Origin: Nocardia cyriacigeorgica
GTDB taxonomy: Bacteria; Actinomycetota; Actinomycetes; Mycobacteriales; Mycobacteriaceae
DNA: 64,000 nt
NCBI RefSeq assembly: GCF_029868385.1
Contig: NZ_JARWNX010000056.1
Span: 1 to 64,000, forward strand
Direction of reading: 5' to 3'
Of the stretch, positions 40,308 through 47,862 are shown piece after piece. The first letter of the stretch is position 1. Every line of letters starts with the position of its first letter. The translations under genes were made by a program, and so were the position numbers. The notes beneath the pieces were generated by a model that was not told the origin of the DNA, ran no database searches, and was given only the letters and a program-made list of their open reading frames with translations.

Positions 40308-40979
40308 ATGCCCACCTACGAGGATTCGGGTCCGGTGTCGGTGTTGGGTCGCGGTGTGCGGCAGACGGTCCTGGCGGCCGGTGTCTGCTCGGTGCTGCTG
40401 GGGGTCGCGGTGATGATGTGGCCCGGTAAGACGGTGGAGACGGTCGCGACGCTGATCGGCCTGTATCTGCTGTCGGGTGCGGCGCTGCAACTGACGGTCG
40501 CGTTCGGGTCGCGGCTCGGGCGTTTCCCGAGGCTGCTGATGTTCCTCGGCGGCGCGGTGTCGGCGGTACTCGGGGTGCTGGCGTTCCGCAGCGGGAACTG
40601 GGTGCTGCTGGTGGCGATGTGGCTCGGCGTGGGGTGGGCGGTGCGCGGTGTCGTGCACGCCATCGCCGCGGTCTGGGACGAGGACGAGACGCCGGGGCGC
40701 GGTGTGCAGGAGGTCATCGGCCTGTGCACGTTGACCGCCGGTATCGTCGTCGCGATCGTTCCGTTCGATTCGGTCGACATCCTCGCCGCCACCGCCGGTT
40801 GCTGCATGATCGCTCTCGGTATCGCCGAGATCCTCACCGCCCGTAAGGCTCCCGTCGAGGCGCCGCCGCCGGTGGAGCCCGCACCACCACGACCGGCGCC
40901 GCACCCCGCGCCGCAGCGGCCGACCTCCGACACCACGATCGTCATGCCGCCCGGCAGCGGGCACGCCATCGGTCACTGA
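40308..40979 (+). CDS. HdeD-like (DUF308) membrane protein
   Basis: A 223-residue protein with six hydrophobic helices in three hairpins, including VLAAGVCSVLLGVAVMMWPG, LIGLYLLSGAALQLTVAFGS and LCTLTAGIVVAIVPFDSVDI. This is the DUF308/HdeD arrangement, in which each unit contains a WP or FP-type turn. Members are linked to acid or general stress and have no known catalytic activity. The last 40 residues are proline-rich and cytoplasmic (EPAPPRPAPHPAPQRP). The start at 40308 (MPTYEDSGPVS) fits the usual length. Confidence 0.78.
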   Translation: MPTYEDSGPVSVLGRGVRQTVLAAGVCSVLLGVAVMMWPGKTVETVATLIGLYLLSGAALQLTVAFGSRLGRFPRLLMFLGGAVSAVLGVLAFRSGNWVLLVAMWLGVGWAVRGVVHAIAAVWDEDETPGRGVQEVIGLCTLTAGIVVAIVPFDSVDILAATAGCCMIALGIAEILTARKAPVEAPPPVEPAPPRPAPHPAPQRPTSDTTIVMPPGSGHAIGH

Positions 40980-41027
40980 TTCGCCGATCCGGTAGCGGGG
41001 CGGCCGCGCAGCGGGTTGACTTGCCAC

Positions 41028-42512
41028 ATGGGATCACCAGATCAGCGTCGTAACTCGCTCGGGCCGACCGGTTTCCGACCCCCACGCACCCCGCCCGAAC
41101 TCGTCGTCGTCACCCACGGCGCCGACACCGCCATCGATACCGCCGCGCTGCGTGAGAACGTCTCGGTCGAATCACGGCTAGGGGAGTTGCTCCCCAACGC
41201 GGCGCTGACCCGGGTGTTCGGGCCCGCGCGGCGCCTGGAACATCGCCTGGCGGGCACCGCGCAGGAACCGCGTGGCGCCGGACTGCTGAACTATTTCACC
41301 GTCCGCGGTGTCGACACCGATCTGGAAGCCGAAGCCGACCGGCTGCGCGCCGACGACGCCGTCGCGGCCGCCTACGTGAAACCACCCGCCGAACCGCCGC
41401 TCGCGCCGCCGCTGGGCCCGGCCGTCGCCGATGTCGCTGCCCGCGCCCTCACCGAGCCGCCCGCGGTGACACCCGATTTCGGGTCCAGGCAGGGGTATCT
41501 GGGGGCTGCCCCGGACGGGGTGAACGCGCAGTGGGCGTGGACACGGCCCGGTGGGCGCGGCGCGGGGGTGCGTGTCATCGACGTCGAGGGTGCGTGGCGG
41601 TTCACCCATGAGGATCTGCTCGACAATCAGGGTGGGGTGATCGGCGGTAGTCCGTCACCGGATCTGGGGTGGCGCAATCACGGCACCGCAGTCGCAGGAC
41701 AGATCAGCGGCGACGTCAACGGATTCGGTATCACCGGTATCGCCCCGGAGGCCGGGATTCGCGCGGTGTCGGTGTTCGGTGGCGGCGGGTCGGCGGCCGC
41801 GATCCGTGCCGCGGCCGACGCACTCGGCGCGGGGGACATCCTGCTGATCGAGTTGCATCGCCCCGGACCGCGCCACAACTACACCGGGCGCCCCGATCAG
41901 CGCGGCTACATCGCGATCGAATGGTGGCCCGACGACTGGGCCGCCATCCGCTACGCCCTCGGCCGCGGCGTCGTGGTGGTGGAGGCGGCGGGCAACGGCG
42001 GTGAAGACCTCGACGCGGCGCTCTACGATACGAAACCGGCCGAATTCCCGTCGTCGTGGCGGAACCCGTTCCGCGGCGGCGACGTCGATTCCGGGGCGAT
42101 CGTCGTCGGCGCGGGCGCCCCACCACCGGGTACGCACGGCCGCGAGCACGGTCCGGCGCGTTCGCGGTTGGACTTCTCGAACTACGGTTCCCGCCTCGAC
42201 GCCCAAGGCTGGGGTCGGGAGGTCACCACCACCGGGTACGGCGATCTACAAGGCGGCGCCGAGGAAGACCTCTGGTATTCCGACACCTTCAGCGGCACCT
42301 CCAGCGCCTCACCGATCGTCGTCGGCGCGATCGCCTGCTATCAGGGGATCCTCGCCGCCGGAACCGGACGCGCGACACCCGCGCTGATCCGAGACCGGCT
42401 GCGCGCCACCGGCACACCGCAGACCGAGGCGCCGGGACGTCCGGCGAGTCAGCGCATCGGGGCCCTGCCCGATGTGCGGGCGTTGCTCGGGGAGGGTGCG
42501 GCGGGTTCCTGA
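41028..42512 (+). CDS. S8 (subtilisin-type) serine peptidase without signal peptide
   Basis: A 494-residue protein. Residues 1-150 form an N-terminal domain with the proline-rich linker KPPAEPPLAPPLGP. The catalytic domain has Asp in VRVIDVEGAWRFTHEDL, His in WRNHGTAVAGQI, the oxyanion Asn in VVEAAGNGGEDL and Ser in FSGTSSASPIVVG, so the triad is complete. No secretion signal or transmembrane helix is present at either candidate start (41016 or 41028). It therefore appears cytoplasmic, unlike most subtilases, and may be an effector or a regulated protease. It is a single gene with no clear operon partner. Confidence 0.8.
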   Translation: MGSPDQRRNSLGPTGFRPPRTPPELVVVTHGADTAIDTAALRENVSVESRLGELLPNAALTRVFGPARRLEHRLAGTAQEPRGAGLLNYFTVRGVDTDLEAEADRLRADDAVAAAYVKPPAEPPLAPPLGPAVADVAARALTEPPAVTPDFGSRQGYLGAAPDGVNAQWAWTRPGGRGAGVRVIDVEGAWRFTHEDLLDNQGGVIGGSPSPDLGWRNHGTAVAGQISGDVNGFGITGIAPEAGIRAVSVFGGGGSAAAIRAAADALGAGDILLIELHRPGPRHNYTGRPDQRGYIAIEWWPDDWAAIRYALGRGVVVVEAAGNGGEDLDAALYDTKPAEFPSSWRNPFRGGDVDSGAIVVGAGAPPPGTHGREHGPARSRLDFSNYGSRLDAQGWGREVTTTGYGDLQGGAEEDLWYSDTFSGTSSASPIVVGAIACYQGILAAGTGRATPALIRDRLRATGTPQTEAPGRPASQRIGALPDVRALLGEGAAGS

Positions 42513-42610
42513 CCCGACCACCGGCAGCCGTGTATCCGGTGTGTCGCGCGAACTCGCCATCGGGAAGAGCGCTACGCCCGTGATCACGGCTGTTCGGTTA
42601 CCCTGCGACG

Positions 42611-43153
42611 ATGGCGACCAGTGCAACCGTGCGGATCTCCCGCCTGCGCGCGCTCATCGAGCACCCCAACACCGGCGACGGAGAACGCGCCACCGCTCAA
42701 CGCATGCTCGACCGGATCCTGGCCAGAGCCGGAAACGAACCGGTCGGTGACCGCACCTACGGCAACCGTCACCATCGCGTCGGCCGCCACGCCGATATCG
42801 ACCGCATCGCCGATATGATCCGCGCCGACATCACCCTGGCCCGCACCACCTTCGCCCCCGGCGCCACCCGTCCAGGCGAGCCCGCCCTGCGTGACCCCAT
42901 CGGCGACGCCCCACCCCAGATCACCTACACCGTCGACACACCCCACCACAGCTGCATCGACATCACCATCGACAACATCCCGCACGACTGGGGATGGGTG
43001 CACGACGACGGCATCGACGTCATCAGCCCCGCCCTCCACGCCCTCGCCGCCGAACTGGCCGAGATCATGAACGGCTACAACCGCGACGGCAGCGATATCG
43101 ACAAACGATTCTTCGGCCGAGTACGCATCCCACATCTGACCCTGGTCTGGTAG
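42611..43153 (+). CDS. hypothetical protein with DUF2786-like N-terminus
   Basis: A 180-residue protein. Its first 35 residues (RISRLRALIEHPNTGDGERA, TAQRMLDRILARAG) match the helical DUF2786 pattern, common in phage and plasmid proteins of actinobacteria. The middle is His/Arg/Thr-rich and the C-terminal domain (ITYTVDTPHHSCIDITIDNI, then VISPALHALAAELAEIMNGY) is unrecognised. Function unknown. It may come from a mobile element. Confidence 0.55.
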   Translation: MATSATVRISRLRALIEHPNTGDGERATAQRMLDRILARAGNEPVGDRTYGNRHHRVGRHADIDRIADMIRADITLARTTFAPGATRPGEPALRDPIGDAPPQITYTVDTPHHSCIDITIDNIPHDWGWVHDDGIDVISPALHALAAELAEIMNGYNRDGSDIDKRFFGRVRIPHLTLVW

Positions 43154-43229
43154 GGGCGGAAGATGACCTCGGCCGTTCACTTCCTCGGTAACGAGACGAC
43201 GCGCGCCGGTAGCCCTGGCCGGCCGGTGA

Positions 43230-43775
43230 TCAGCGCGGGGCGAGTCGATGTACGACGATGCCGGATGTGAAGGTGGTCGTGCCGAGCAATTCGAGATGGG
43301 TGAGGTCGGCATAGCCGTCGAAGAGCCGTTCACCCGCGCCGGCGATGGCCGGGAAGATCCAGAAGTGGTATTCGTCGACCAGTTGGGCTTCCAGCAGCGT
43401 ATGAGATAGCGGCCCGGTGCCGAATTTGAGAATGGCACCACCGTCCCCGGCCTTGAGGGTGCGTACCGCATCGACGATATCCCCGTGCAGGACGGTGGCA
43501 TTCCACGTCGCGTCCTGCTGTGTGAGGGTGCGGGATGCGACATATTTGGGCATGGTGTTGATCCGAGCCGCATACGGATCGTCGGCGGGGCGAGTCGGCC
43601 AGACCTGCGCGAATCCCGTATAGGTTTCCCGACCGAGCAACAGCGCATCCGAGGCGAACAGGAGCTGGGAGGCGTATTCGCTGTGCTCGGCATCCCAGTA
43701 CGGTCCGCCCCACTCGTGTGGGTTGCCGACAACTCCGTCGGTTGTGACGAAAGTGGATTCGATGATCTTGCGCAT
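43230..43775 (-). CDS. dihydrofolate reductase family protein (RibD_C-like)
   Basis: A 181-residue protein of the DHFR/RibD-C superfamily found widely in actinobacteria. It starts RKIIESTFVTTDGVVGNPHE and has DALLLGRETYTGFAQVW at the cofactor-site helix, KYVASRTL after it and a C-terminal LVDEYHFWIFPAIAGAGERL. These small reductases are usually annotated as 'dihydrofolate reductase family' but are not the housekeeping folate enzyme; the substrate is unknown. It lies 122 bp downstream of the LysR gene on the same strand. Confidence 0.82.
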   Translation of the reverse strand: MRKIIESTFVTTDGVVGNPHEWGGPYWDAEHSEYASQLLFASDALLLGRETYTGFAQVWPTRPADDPYAARINTMPKYVASRTLTQQDATWNATVLHGDIVDAVRTLKAGDGGAILKFGTGPLSHTLLEAQLVDEYHFWIFPAIAGAGERLFDGYADLTHLELLGTTTFTSGIVVHRLAPR

Positions 43776-43897
43776 TGACGACCTTCCGGGTCTGGCGGGA
43801 TGTTCATCTCAGCATCGCCACCCGAAAGGCTTCCGACAAGCGGTGTTTCGGCAACGCATCGTTGAGCCACACTCACCGCTGATCGCGCGTCGGTCTG

Positions 43898-44782
43898 TCA
43901 CCGCAGTGCGGTGATCACCTCCAGGAACGGTTCCACCAGCGGGCTTGTGCCCGTGGTCGGCCACATGAGGCCGTAGTCGATCGGGGGAGCATCGTGGACG
44001 GGCACGAAGACCATGTGTGGCCGGGCCTGGAAGTGCTCGGCCCGCAGCGCGACGGTACTGACGCCGATGCCCTGACTGACGTGAACCAGTACCTCGGCCC
44101 AGAATTTCGTCGCGGGACCTTGCGGTATCGGCCGTCCCGAAGGTGTTCGCCGCGGAAAGTGGGCGTCCATCCAATATCGCGGAACGAGTTCGTCGGCGAT
44201 GGTGACCAGGGTCGTGTCGGCCAGATCCTCCATCGCTACCGATTCCCGCACCGCGAACGGATGCGTATCGGGCGTCACCAGTCCACGCGGTTCGGAGAAC
44301 ATGATCGAACCGGTGCAGATATCGGGCTCGGCGATCGGGAATTCGGTGAGCTGTAGATCCACTGCGGTCGAACGCATGCGGCTCAGTGGGTCGGCCAGCT
44401 GGATCTCCTCGACATCGACAACGATGTCCGGGTACCGATTCCGGAAGGCTCCCGCCGCGCGCACAACCAGATTCCCGCACCACGGCGAGGAAAACCCCAC
44501 CGTGAGACCCCGGTCGACGCAACGGCCCTTGCTTGCCGCGATAACGCTGGTGGTGATCTGGTCGTAGGCCGGCCGCAATTCGTCGCACAGCTGCTTGCCG
44601 AGCGGTGTGAGCCGCACCATGCGGCTGTTGCGTTCGAACAACGGCGCCCCGATACGGCGCTCCAATTTCTGGATGGTCTGGCTGATTCGACCCGTCGTCA
44701 CCAGGAGCCGGCCCGCGGTCCTGCCGAAGTGCAACTCCTCGGCGAGGGTGAGAAATGCCTCCAGCTCGAGACGTTCCAGCAT
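43898..44782 (-). CDS. LysR family transcriptional regulator
   Basis: A 294-residue LysR protein. The HTH begins at residue 1: LERLELEAFLTLAEELHFGR, then TAGRLLVTTGRISQTIQKLE and RRIGAPLFERNSRMVRLTPLG. The effector domain (about 90-290) has DLQLTEFPIAEPDICTGSIM and VSQGIGVSTVALRAEH. GAGGAC precedes ATG 44782. Longer readings of this frame up to 45496 run antisense through the transposase remnant and are rejected. Two related palindromes lie 60-140 bp upstream and are probable binding sites. The neighbouring DHFR-like gene is a candidate target. Confidence 0.85.
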   Translation of the reverse strand: MLERLELEAFLTLAEELHFGRTAGRLLVTTGRISQTIQKLERRIGAPLFERNSRMVRLTPLGKQLCDELRPAYDQITTSVIAASKGRCVDRGLTVGFSSPWCGNLVVRAAGAFRNRYPDIVVDVEEIQLADPLSRMRSTAVDLQLTEFPIAEPDICTGSIMFSEPRGLVTPDTHPFAVRESVAMEDLADTTLVTIADELVPRYWMDAHFPRRTPSGRPIPQGPATKFWAEVLVHVSQGIGVSTVALRAEHFQARPHMVFVPVHDAPPIDYGLMWPTTGTSPLVEPFLEVITALR

Positions 44783-44842
44783 GCCTGTCCTCAGTTCGTG
44801 ACACGGGCGACCGCGCGGGTCATGAACGCCCTCCAATCCGGG

Positions 44843-44863
44843 AACGAGACGGCTCGTCTCGTT
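44843..44863. promoter_or_regulatory. palindrome AACGAGACG-GCT-CGTCTCGTT
   Basis: Perfect 9-bp arms, 61 bp upstream of the LysR start. It shares the GAGACG/CGTC core with the second palindrome at 44901-44920. Confidence 0.55.
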
Positions 44864-44900
44864 GACGAGTACCACTGTGCAACGCGCCAGCGCTTTCGTC

Positions 44901-44920
44901 AAGACGAGACGTATCGTCTT
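44901..44920. promoter_or_regulatory. palindrome AAGACGA-N6-TCGTCTT
   Basis: Seven-base perfect arms about 58 bp from the first palindrome (centre to centre). Paired related dyads suggest one regulator binding twice. A lost gene displaced by the transposase remnant may have used them. Confidence 0.5.
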
Positions 44921-45028
44921 ATGGTCCAGGCCGAGAGACTGGGGTGCTGGTAAGGATCGTGTCACCAGGTACATGAAGCCTGCGTGAATCGGGGTTGCGA
45001 ACCTGTTGGTGCGGTGTAGCTTTCGCGC

Positions 45029-45883
45029 GTGATGAGGGAGCTGGACCAGGACGAGCTGATCCACCGGTGGACGCTGCTGGGCAAGGAACCGGACCTGGTC
45101 GCCACGAAGCGAGGTGCGGCGAAGCTCGGATTCGGGCTGATGCTGCGGCTCTATACCGAGCGGGGCCGGTTTCCGCGTGGGCGTGCCGAAATCCCTGACG
45201 CCGCGGTTGATTACGTTGCCCGCCAGGTAGGGGTGGAGCGAACCGAGATCGCGTTCTACGACTTCACTGGCCGCACCAGCAAGGCGCACCGGACGCAGAT
45301 CCGGGAGTCGCTGGGGTATCGGGAATGCAGTGTGAGCGACGCCGAGGAGATCGTGGGGTGGCTGGTCGAGCACGTGGCCCGGCGTGAGCGCAGTGGCGAA
45401 CGGGTGCGGGAACACCTGTTGGCACGCCTGCGCGAGGTGAAGGTGGAGCCACCTACGGCCGGGCGGATCGAGCGGATGTTGCGCTCGGCGCTGCACCGCG
45501 GTGAGGAACTGCTGTTCGCGCAGGTCAACGCCAGACTGCCGGAGCCGGTCCGAGCGCGGCTGCTGGCGTTGATCGCACCAGTCGGCGGTGGCGAGGAAAC
45601 CCTGGACGGTGACGCGGTCATCTACTACGGCAAGACCTCCGAAATCGCCTCCAACCGGCGCGACGAACAGGAAATGTCGGTGCTGTGCCTGCGGATCTGC
45701 CAGACCGCCCTGGTCTACGTCAACGTCCTGATGATCCAGGACATTCTCGCCGACCCCGAATGGGACGGCGTGTTCACCGCCGAGGACGAACGCGGCCTCA
45801 CCCTGCTGTTCTGGTCACATGTTCTGCCGTATGGGGAGGTCAAGCTGAACATGAACAGCAGTCTCACCTTGGTGGGTTCTTGA
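45029..45883 (+). pseudogene. tnpA: Tn3-family transposase with large internal deletion
   Basis: The 284-codon frame joins two ends of a Tn3 TnpA. Residues 1-200 match the N-terminal DNA-binding (DUF4158) region: LVATKRGAAKLGFGLMLRLY and AVDYVARQVGVERTEIAFYD. Residues 205-284 match the extreme C-terminus: DGDAVIYYGKTSEIASNRRD, MSVLCLRICQTALVYVNVLM and LFWSHVLPYGEVKL. Complete transposases have about 990 residues, so roughly 700, including most of the catalytic domain, are missing in frame. It cannot transpose. I could not identify the 38-bp terminal repeats with confidence. Confidence 0.85.
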
Positions 45884-45972
45884 ACAGCTGACCGGCCGTC
45901 TGGGTGATCGAGATCGCGCGGAGCTTGTGGCCGGCCTTCGCAAGCGCAGCTACCGTACAGCCCTGCTGTGAT

Positions 45973-46470
45973 TCAGCCCGGCAGACCGGTGCCACCCGCT
46001 GAGGTGGCGAGGTGGGCGTTGATGCGGTTGAGCAGAATGAACAGCTGCGCCCGTTCATCGTGGTCGAGCGGGGCCATGATGTGATTGTTCACACCGTCGA
46101 GGACGCCGTCGAGTTCGGCGAGGCGGTGCTCGCCGAACTCGGTGATGGTGATGACGTTGCGACGTTTGTCGGCGGGGTCGGGCGCGCGGCGAACCCACCC
46201 GCCGTCTTCGAGGTCATTGAGGACGGAAACAAGGTCACTCTTGTAGACACTGGTTCGGTCGGACAGAGCCGCCTGGCTCGCCGGACCGAAATCGGCGAGC
46301 GCGGCCAGCACCACGAAGTGGTCCTTGTGCGCCCCCGCGGCCCGCAGTGCCTCGCGCGAGACACGTGTCATCTGAGCGGCCGTCATCGAGGTGAGGCGTG
46401 AGAGCTGCTTCTTCAGCCGCGTCGGGGTGCCATCACCGTGGTCGAAACGCAGTTCCTCGCCGGTCTCCAT
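45973..46470 (-). CDS. MarR family regulator
   Basis: A 165-residue winged-helix protein. The recognition region reads FGPASQAALSDRTSVYKSDL continuing VSVLNDLEDGGWVRRAPDPA, and the wing is DKRRNVITITEFGEHRLAEL. It diverges from a SnoaL-like gene with two palindromes between them. MarR proteins typically repress adjacent detoxification or ligand-binding genes and respond to phenolic or other small ligands. It lies between transposase and resolvase remnants and is probably transposon cargo. Confidence 0.82.
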   Translation of the reverse strand: METGEELRFDHGDGTPTRLKKQLSRLTSMTAAQMTRVSREALRAAGAHKDHFVVLAALADFGPASQAALSDRTSVYKSDLVSVLNDLEDGGWVRRAPDPADKRRNVITITEFGEHRLAELDGVLDGVNNHIMAPLDHDERAQLFILLNRINAHLATSAGGTGLPG

Positions 46471-46491
46471 GCACAGAGCCTACCGCGCTTG

Positions 46492-46540
46492 CGTTAGTGC
46501 CACTAACGACCTATATTCGTTTATGTCACTAACGTTAGTG
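46492..46540. promoter_or_regulatory. two MarR-type operators
   Basis: CGTTAGTG-C-CACTAACG (46492-46508) and CACTAACGTTAGTG (46527-46540) are perfect dyads built from the same CACTAACG unit. They lie between the divergent marR and SnoaL-like genes. Confidence 0.75.
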
Positions 46541-46566
46541 AAATTAACTGACTGAAGGAGGCTGTT

Positions 46567-46998
46567 ATGACCAGCACCGAAGCCCTGATCCGCGACCTCA
46601 CCGACCGCGCCGAATTGGCCGAGCTGGTCGCCCGCCACAGCCTGTGGGTCGACGAGGGCTTCACCGGTACCGACCGGCTCTTCACCGAGGATGTCGTGGT
46701 TACTTCAATTCGCGGGGAGGCTCACGGCATCGAGGCGCTCACCGCCCTCGCGCGCAAGGGGCACGACGCGTACGCCCGCACTCTGCACAACAAGAGCAAC
46801 ATCGTGATCGAGATCGACGGCGACACCGCGACGGTGCGGGCGCACGACCTCGCCGTCTACGTCATCGACGACAAGACCGAGGCCATCGCGAACGCGATCC
46901 ACCGCTACCGAGCACGGCGCAGCGCCGACGGCTGGCGCTTCGACCGACTCGACGTGTCTCCAGTGGCGCTGACCGAAGCGCTGGCCCGGGCACTCTAG
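46567..46998 (+). CDS. SnoaL-like (NTF2 superfamily) protein
   Basis: A 143-residue NTF2-fold protein: an N-terminal helix RAELAELVARHSLWVDEGFT, then LFTEDVVVTSIRGEAHGIEA, followed by sheet strands SNIVIEIDGDTATVRAHDLA and WRFDRLDVSPVAL. It probably binds or converts a small ligand and is the apparent target of the divergent MarR. GAAGGAGG precedes the ATG. The second SnoaL-like gene follows after 160 bp. Confidence 0.8.
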   Translation: MTSTEALIRDLTDRAELAELVARHSLWVDEGFTGTDRLFTEDVVVTSIRGEAHGIEALTALARKGHDAYARTLHNKSNIVIEIDGDTATVRAHDLAVYVIDDKTEAIANAIHRYRARRSADGWRFDRLDVSPVALTEALARAL

Positions 46999-47158
46999 GC
47001 CGATCGGAATCGAGGAAGATATCCAGCACCTCACGTTCCGGGTCGTCGCAACCTGCGCCGCCACCCTCACTCTCGCCCTCACCGCCACCGCCTGCGGCGC
47101 CGACAACACGGCCTCGCCTGAGGGCCGCACCTCCGCCACACCATCGAAAGGCAATGCC

Positions 47159-47569
47159 ATGTCCACCCCTGCTTCGACCACCGACCGTATCGAGATCGCC
47201 GACCTGTTCACCCGCTTCGCGCACCTGCTCGACGAGCGGCGATGGGACGATGCCAGCACCGTGTTCGCCGACGATGTGAAGGTCGACTCACCCCGAATTC
47301 AGGTCCGCGGGATCGACAAGGTCGTTGATTACATGCGAGGGGCCGAGGTCGACGGGGAGCACTCTCAGCACACGACCACTGACCTGCTGGCGACCATCAA
47401 CGGCGACCAGGCCGCGGCCGAAGCGAACTCGCTGGTGTTCTACTATCGCGACGGCCAGCCACCCCACCAGACAGCGGGCCTTCGCCAGACCTGCACCGCG
47501 GTACGGACCTCGGCGGGCTGGCGACTCAGCGAGATACGAATCACGCCCGCTTGGATCCGCAAGGATTGA
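47159..47569 (+). CDS. SnoaL-like (NTF2 superfamily) protein with lost lipoprotein leader
   Basis: A 136-residue NTF2-fold protein (IEIADLFTRFAHLLDERRWD, FADDVKVDSPRIQVRGIDKV, TDLLATINGDQAAAEANSLV). The same frame continues upstream of ATG 47159 without a stop and encodes RVVATCAATLTLALTATACG, a convincing lipoprotein signal with the lipobox cysteine at 47093-47095. No ATG, GTG or TTG precedes that signal. So either the exported form has lost its start codon or it initiates at a rare codon. As it stands, the cytoplasmic form from 47159 is the supported product. Confidence 0.7.
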   Translation: MSTPASTTDRIEIADLFTRFAHLLDERRWDDASTVFADDVKVDSPRIQVRGIDKVVDYMRGAEVDGEHSQHTTTDLLATINGDQAAAEANSLVFYYRDGQPPHQTAGLRQTCTAVRTSAGWRLSEIRITPAWIRKD

Positions 47570-47739
47570 TCCCTGCCCGAGAACTGATTGCAGCCTTGCC
47601 GCGGGAGCGGATCTTCATCGACAAGGGATCTCTGGCGCCCTCGAAGGAACCGCGCCGGCTTGGACAACGCGCTCACTTCCACAGCGTCGGCCGCTCCACC
47701 ATCCACCGCATCATCAGCGGAGCCGCACCACGCGCATAG
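47569..47739 (+). pseudogene. serine resolvase/invertase remnant
   Basis: In one frame RERIFIDKG is followed by VGRSTIHRIISG. The first resembles the N-terminal region of Tn3-type resolvases (ERIYVDKG), the second their C-terminal HTH (VARSTVYRAI). A neighbouring frame supplies NRAGLDNAL between them, like RPGLxxAL. The catalytic core is missing and frames change, so this is a decayed, internally deleted copy. It probably belonged to the same transposon as the transposase remnant at 45029. Confidence 0.5.
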
Positions 47740-47824
47740 CGCTCATGTACCCGGTGACACGTTCCTTACGGTCACCTCAAACTGGATGCCGGGGAATGCC
47801 GGACAGGGTGCCGTGGGCGGGGGA

Positions 47825-47856
47825 GTCGGCGACCGACCCGAAAGCCGGTCGCCGAC
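47825..47856. terminator. 11-bp hairpin after katG
   Basis: GTCGGCGACCG (47825-47835) pairs with CGGTCGCCGAC (47846-47856), loop 10 nt, ending 6 nt from the katG stop codon. Confidence 0.75.
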
Positions 47857-47862
47857 CCGAAC

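Noticed and set aside
44783..45496. In-frame extension of the LysR gene upstream of ATG 44782
   Set aside because: It is antisense to the transposase remnant, and the HTH of a LysR protein starts at the chosen ATG with a good ribosome binding site.
44950..46010. 38-bp Tn3 terminal inverted repeats around the transposase remnant
   Set aside because: GGGGTTGCGAACC near 44996 and a weakly similar stretch near 45940 were compared; the match is too poor to call.
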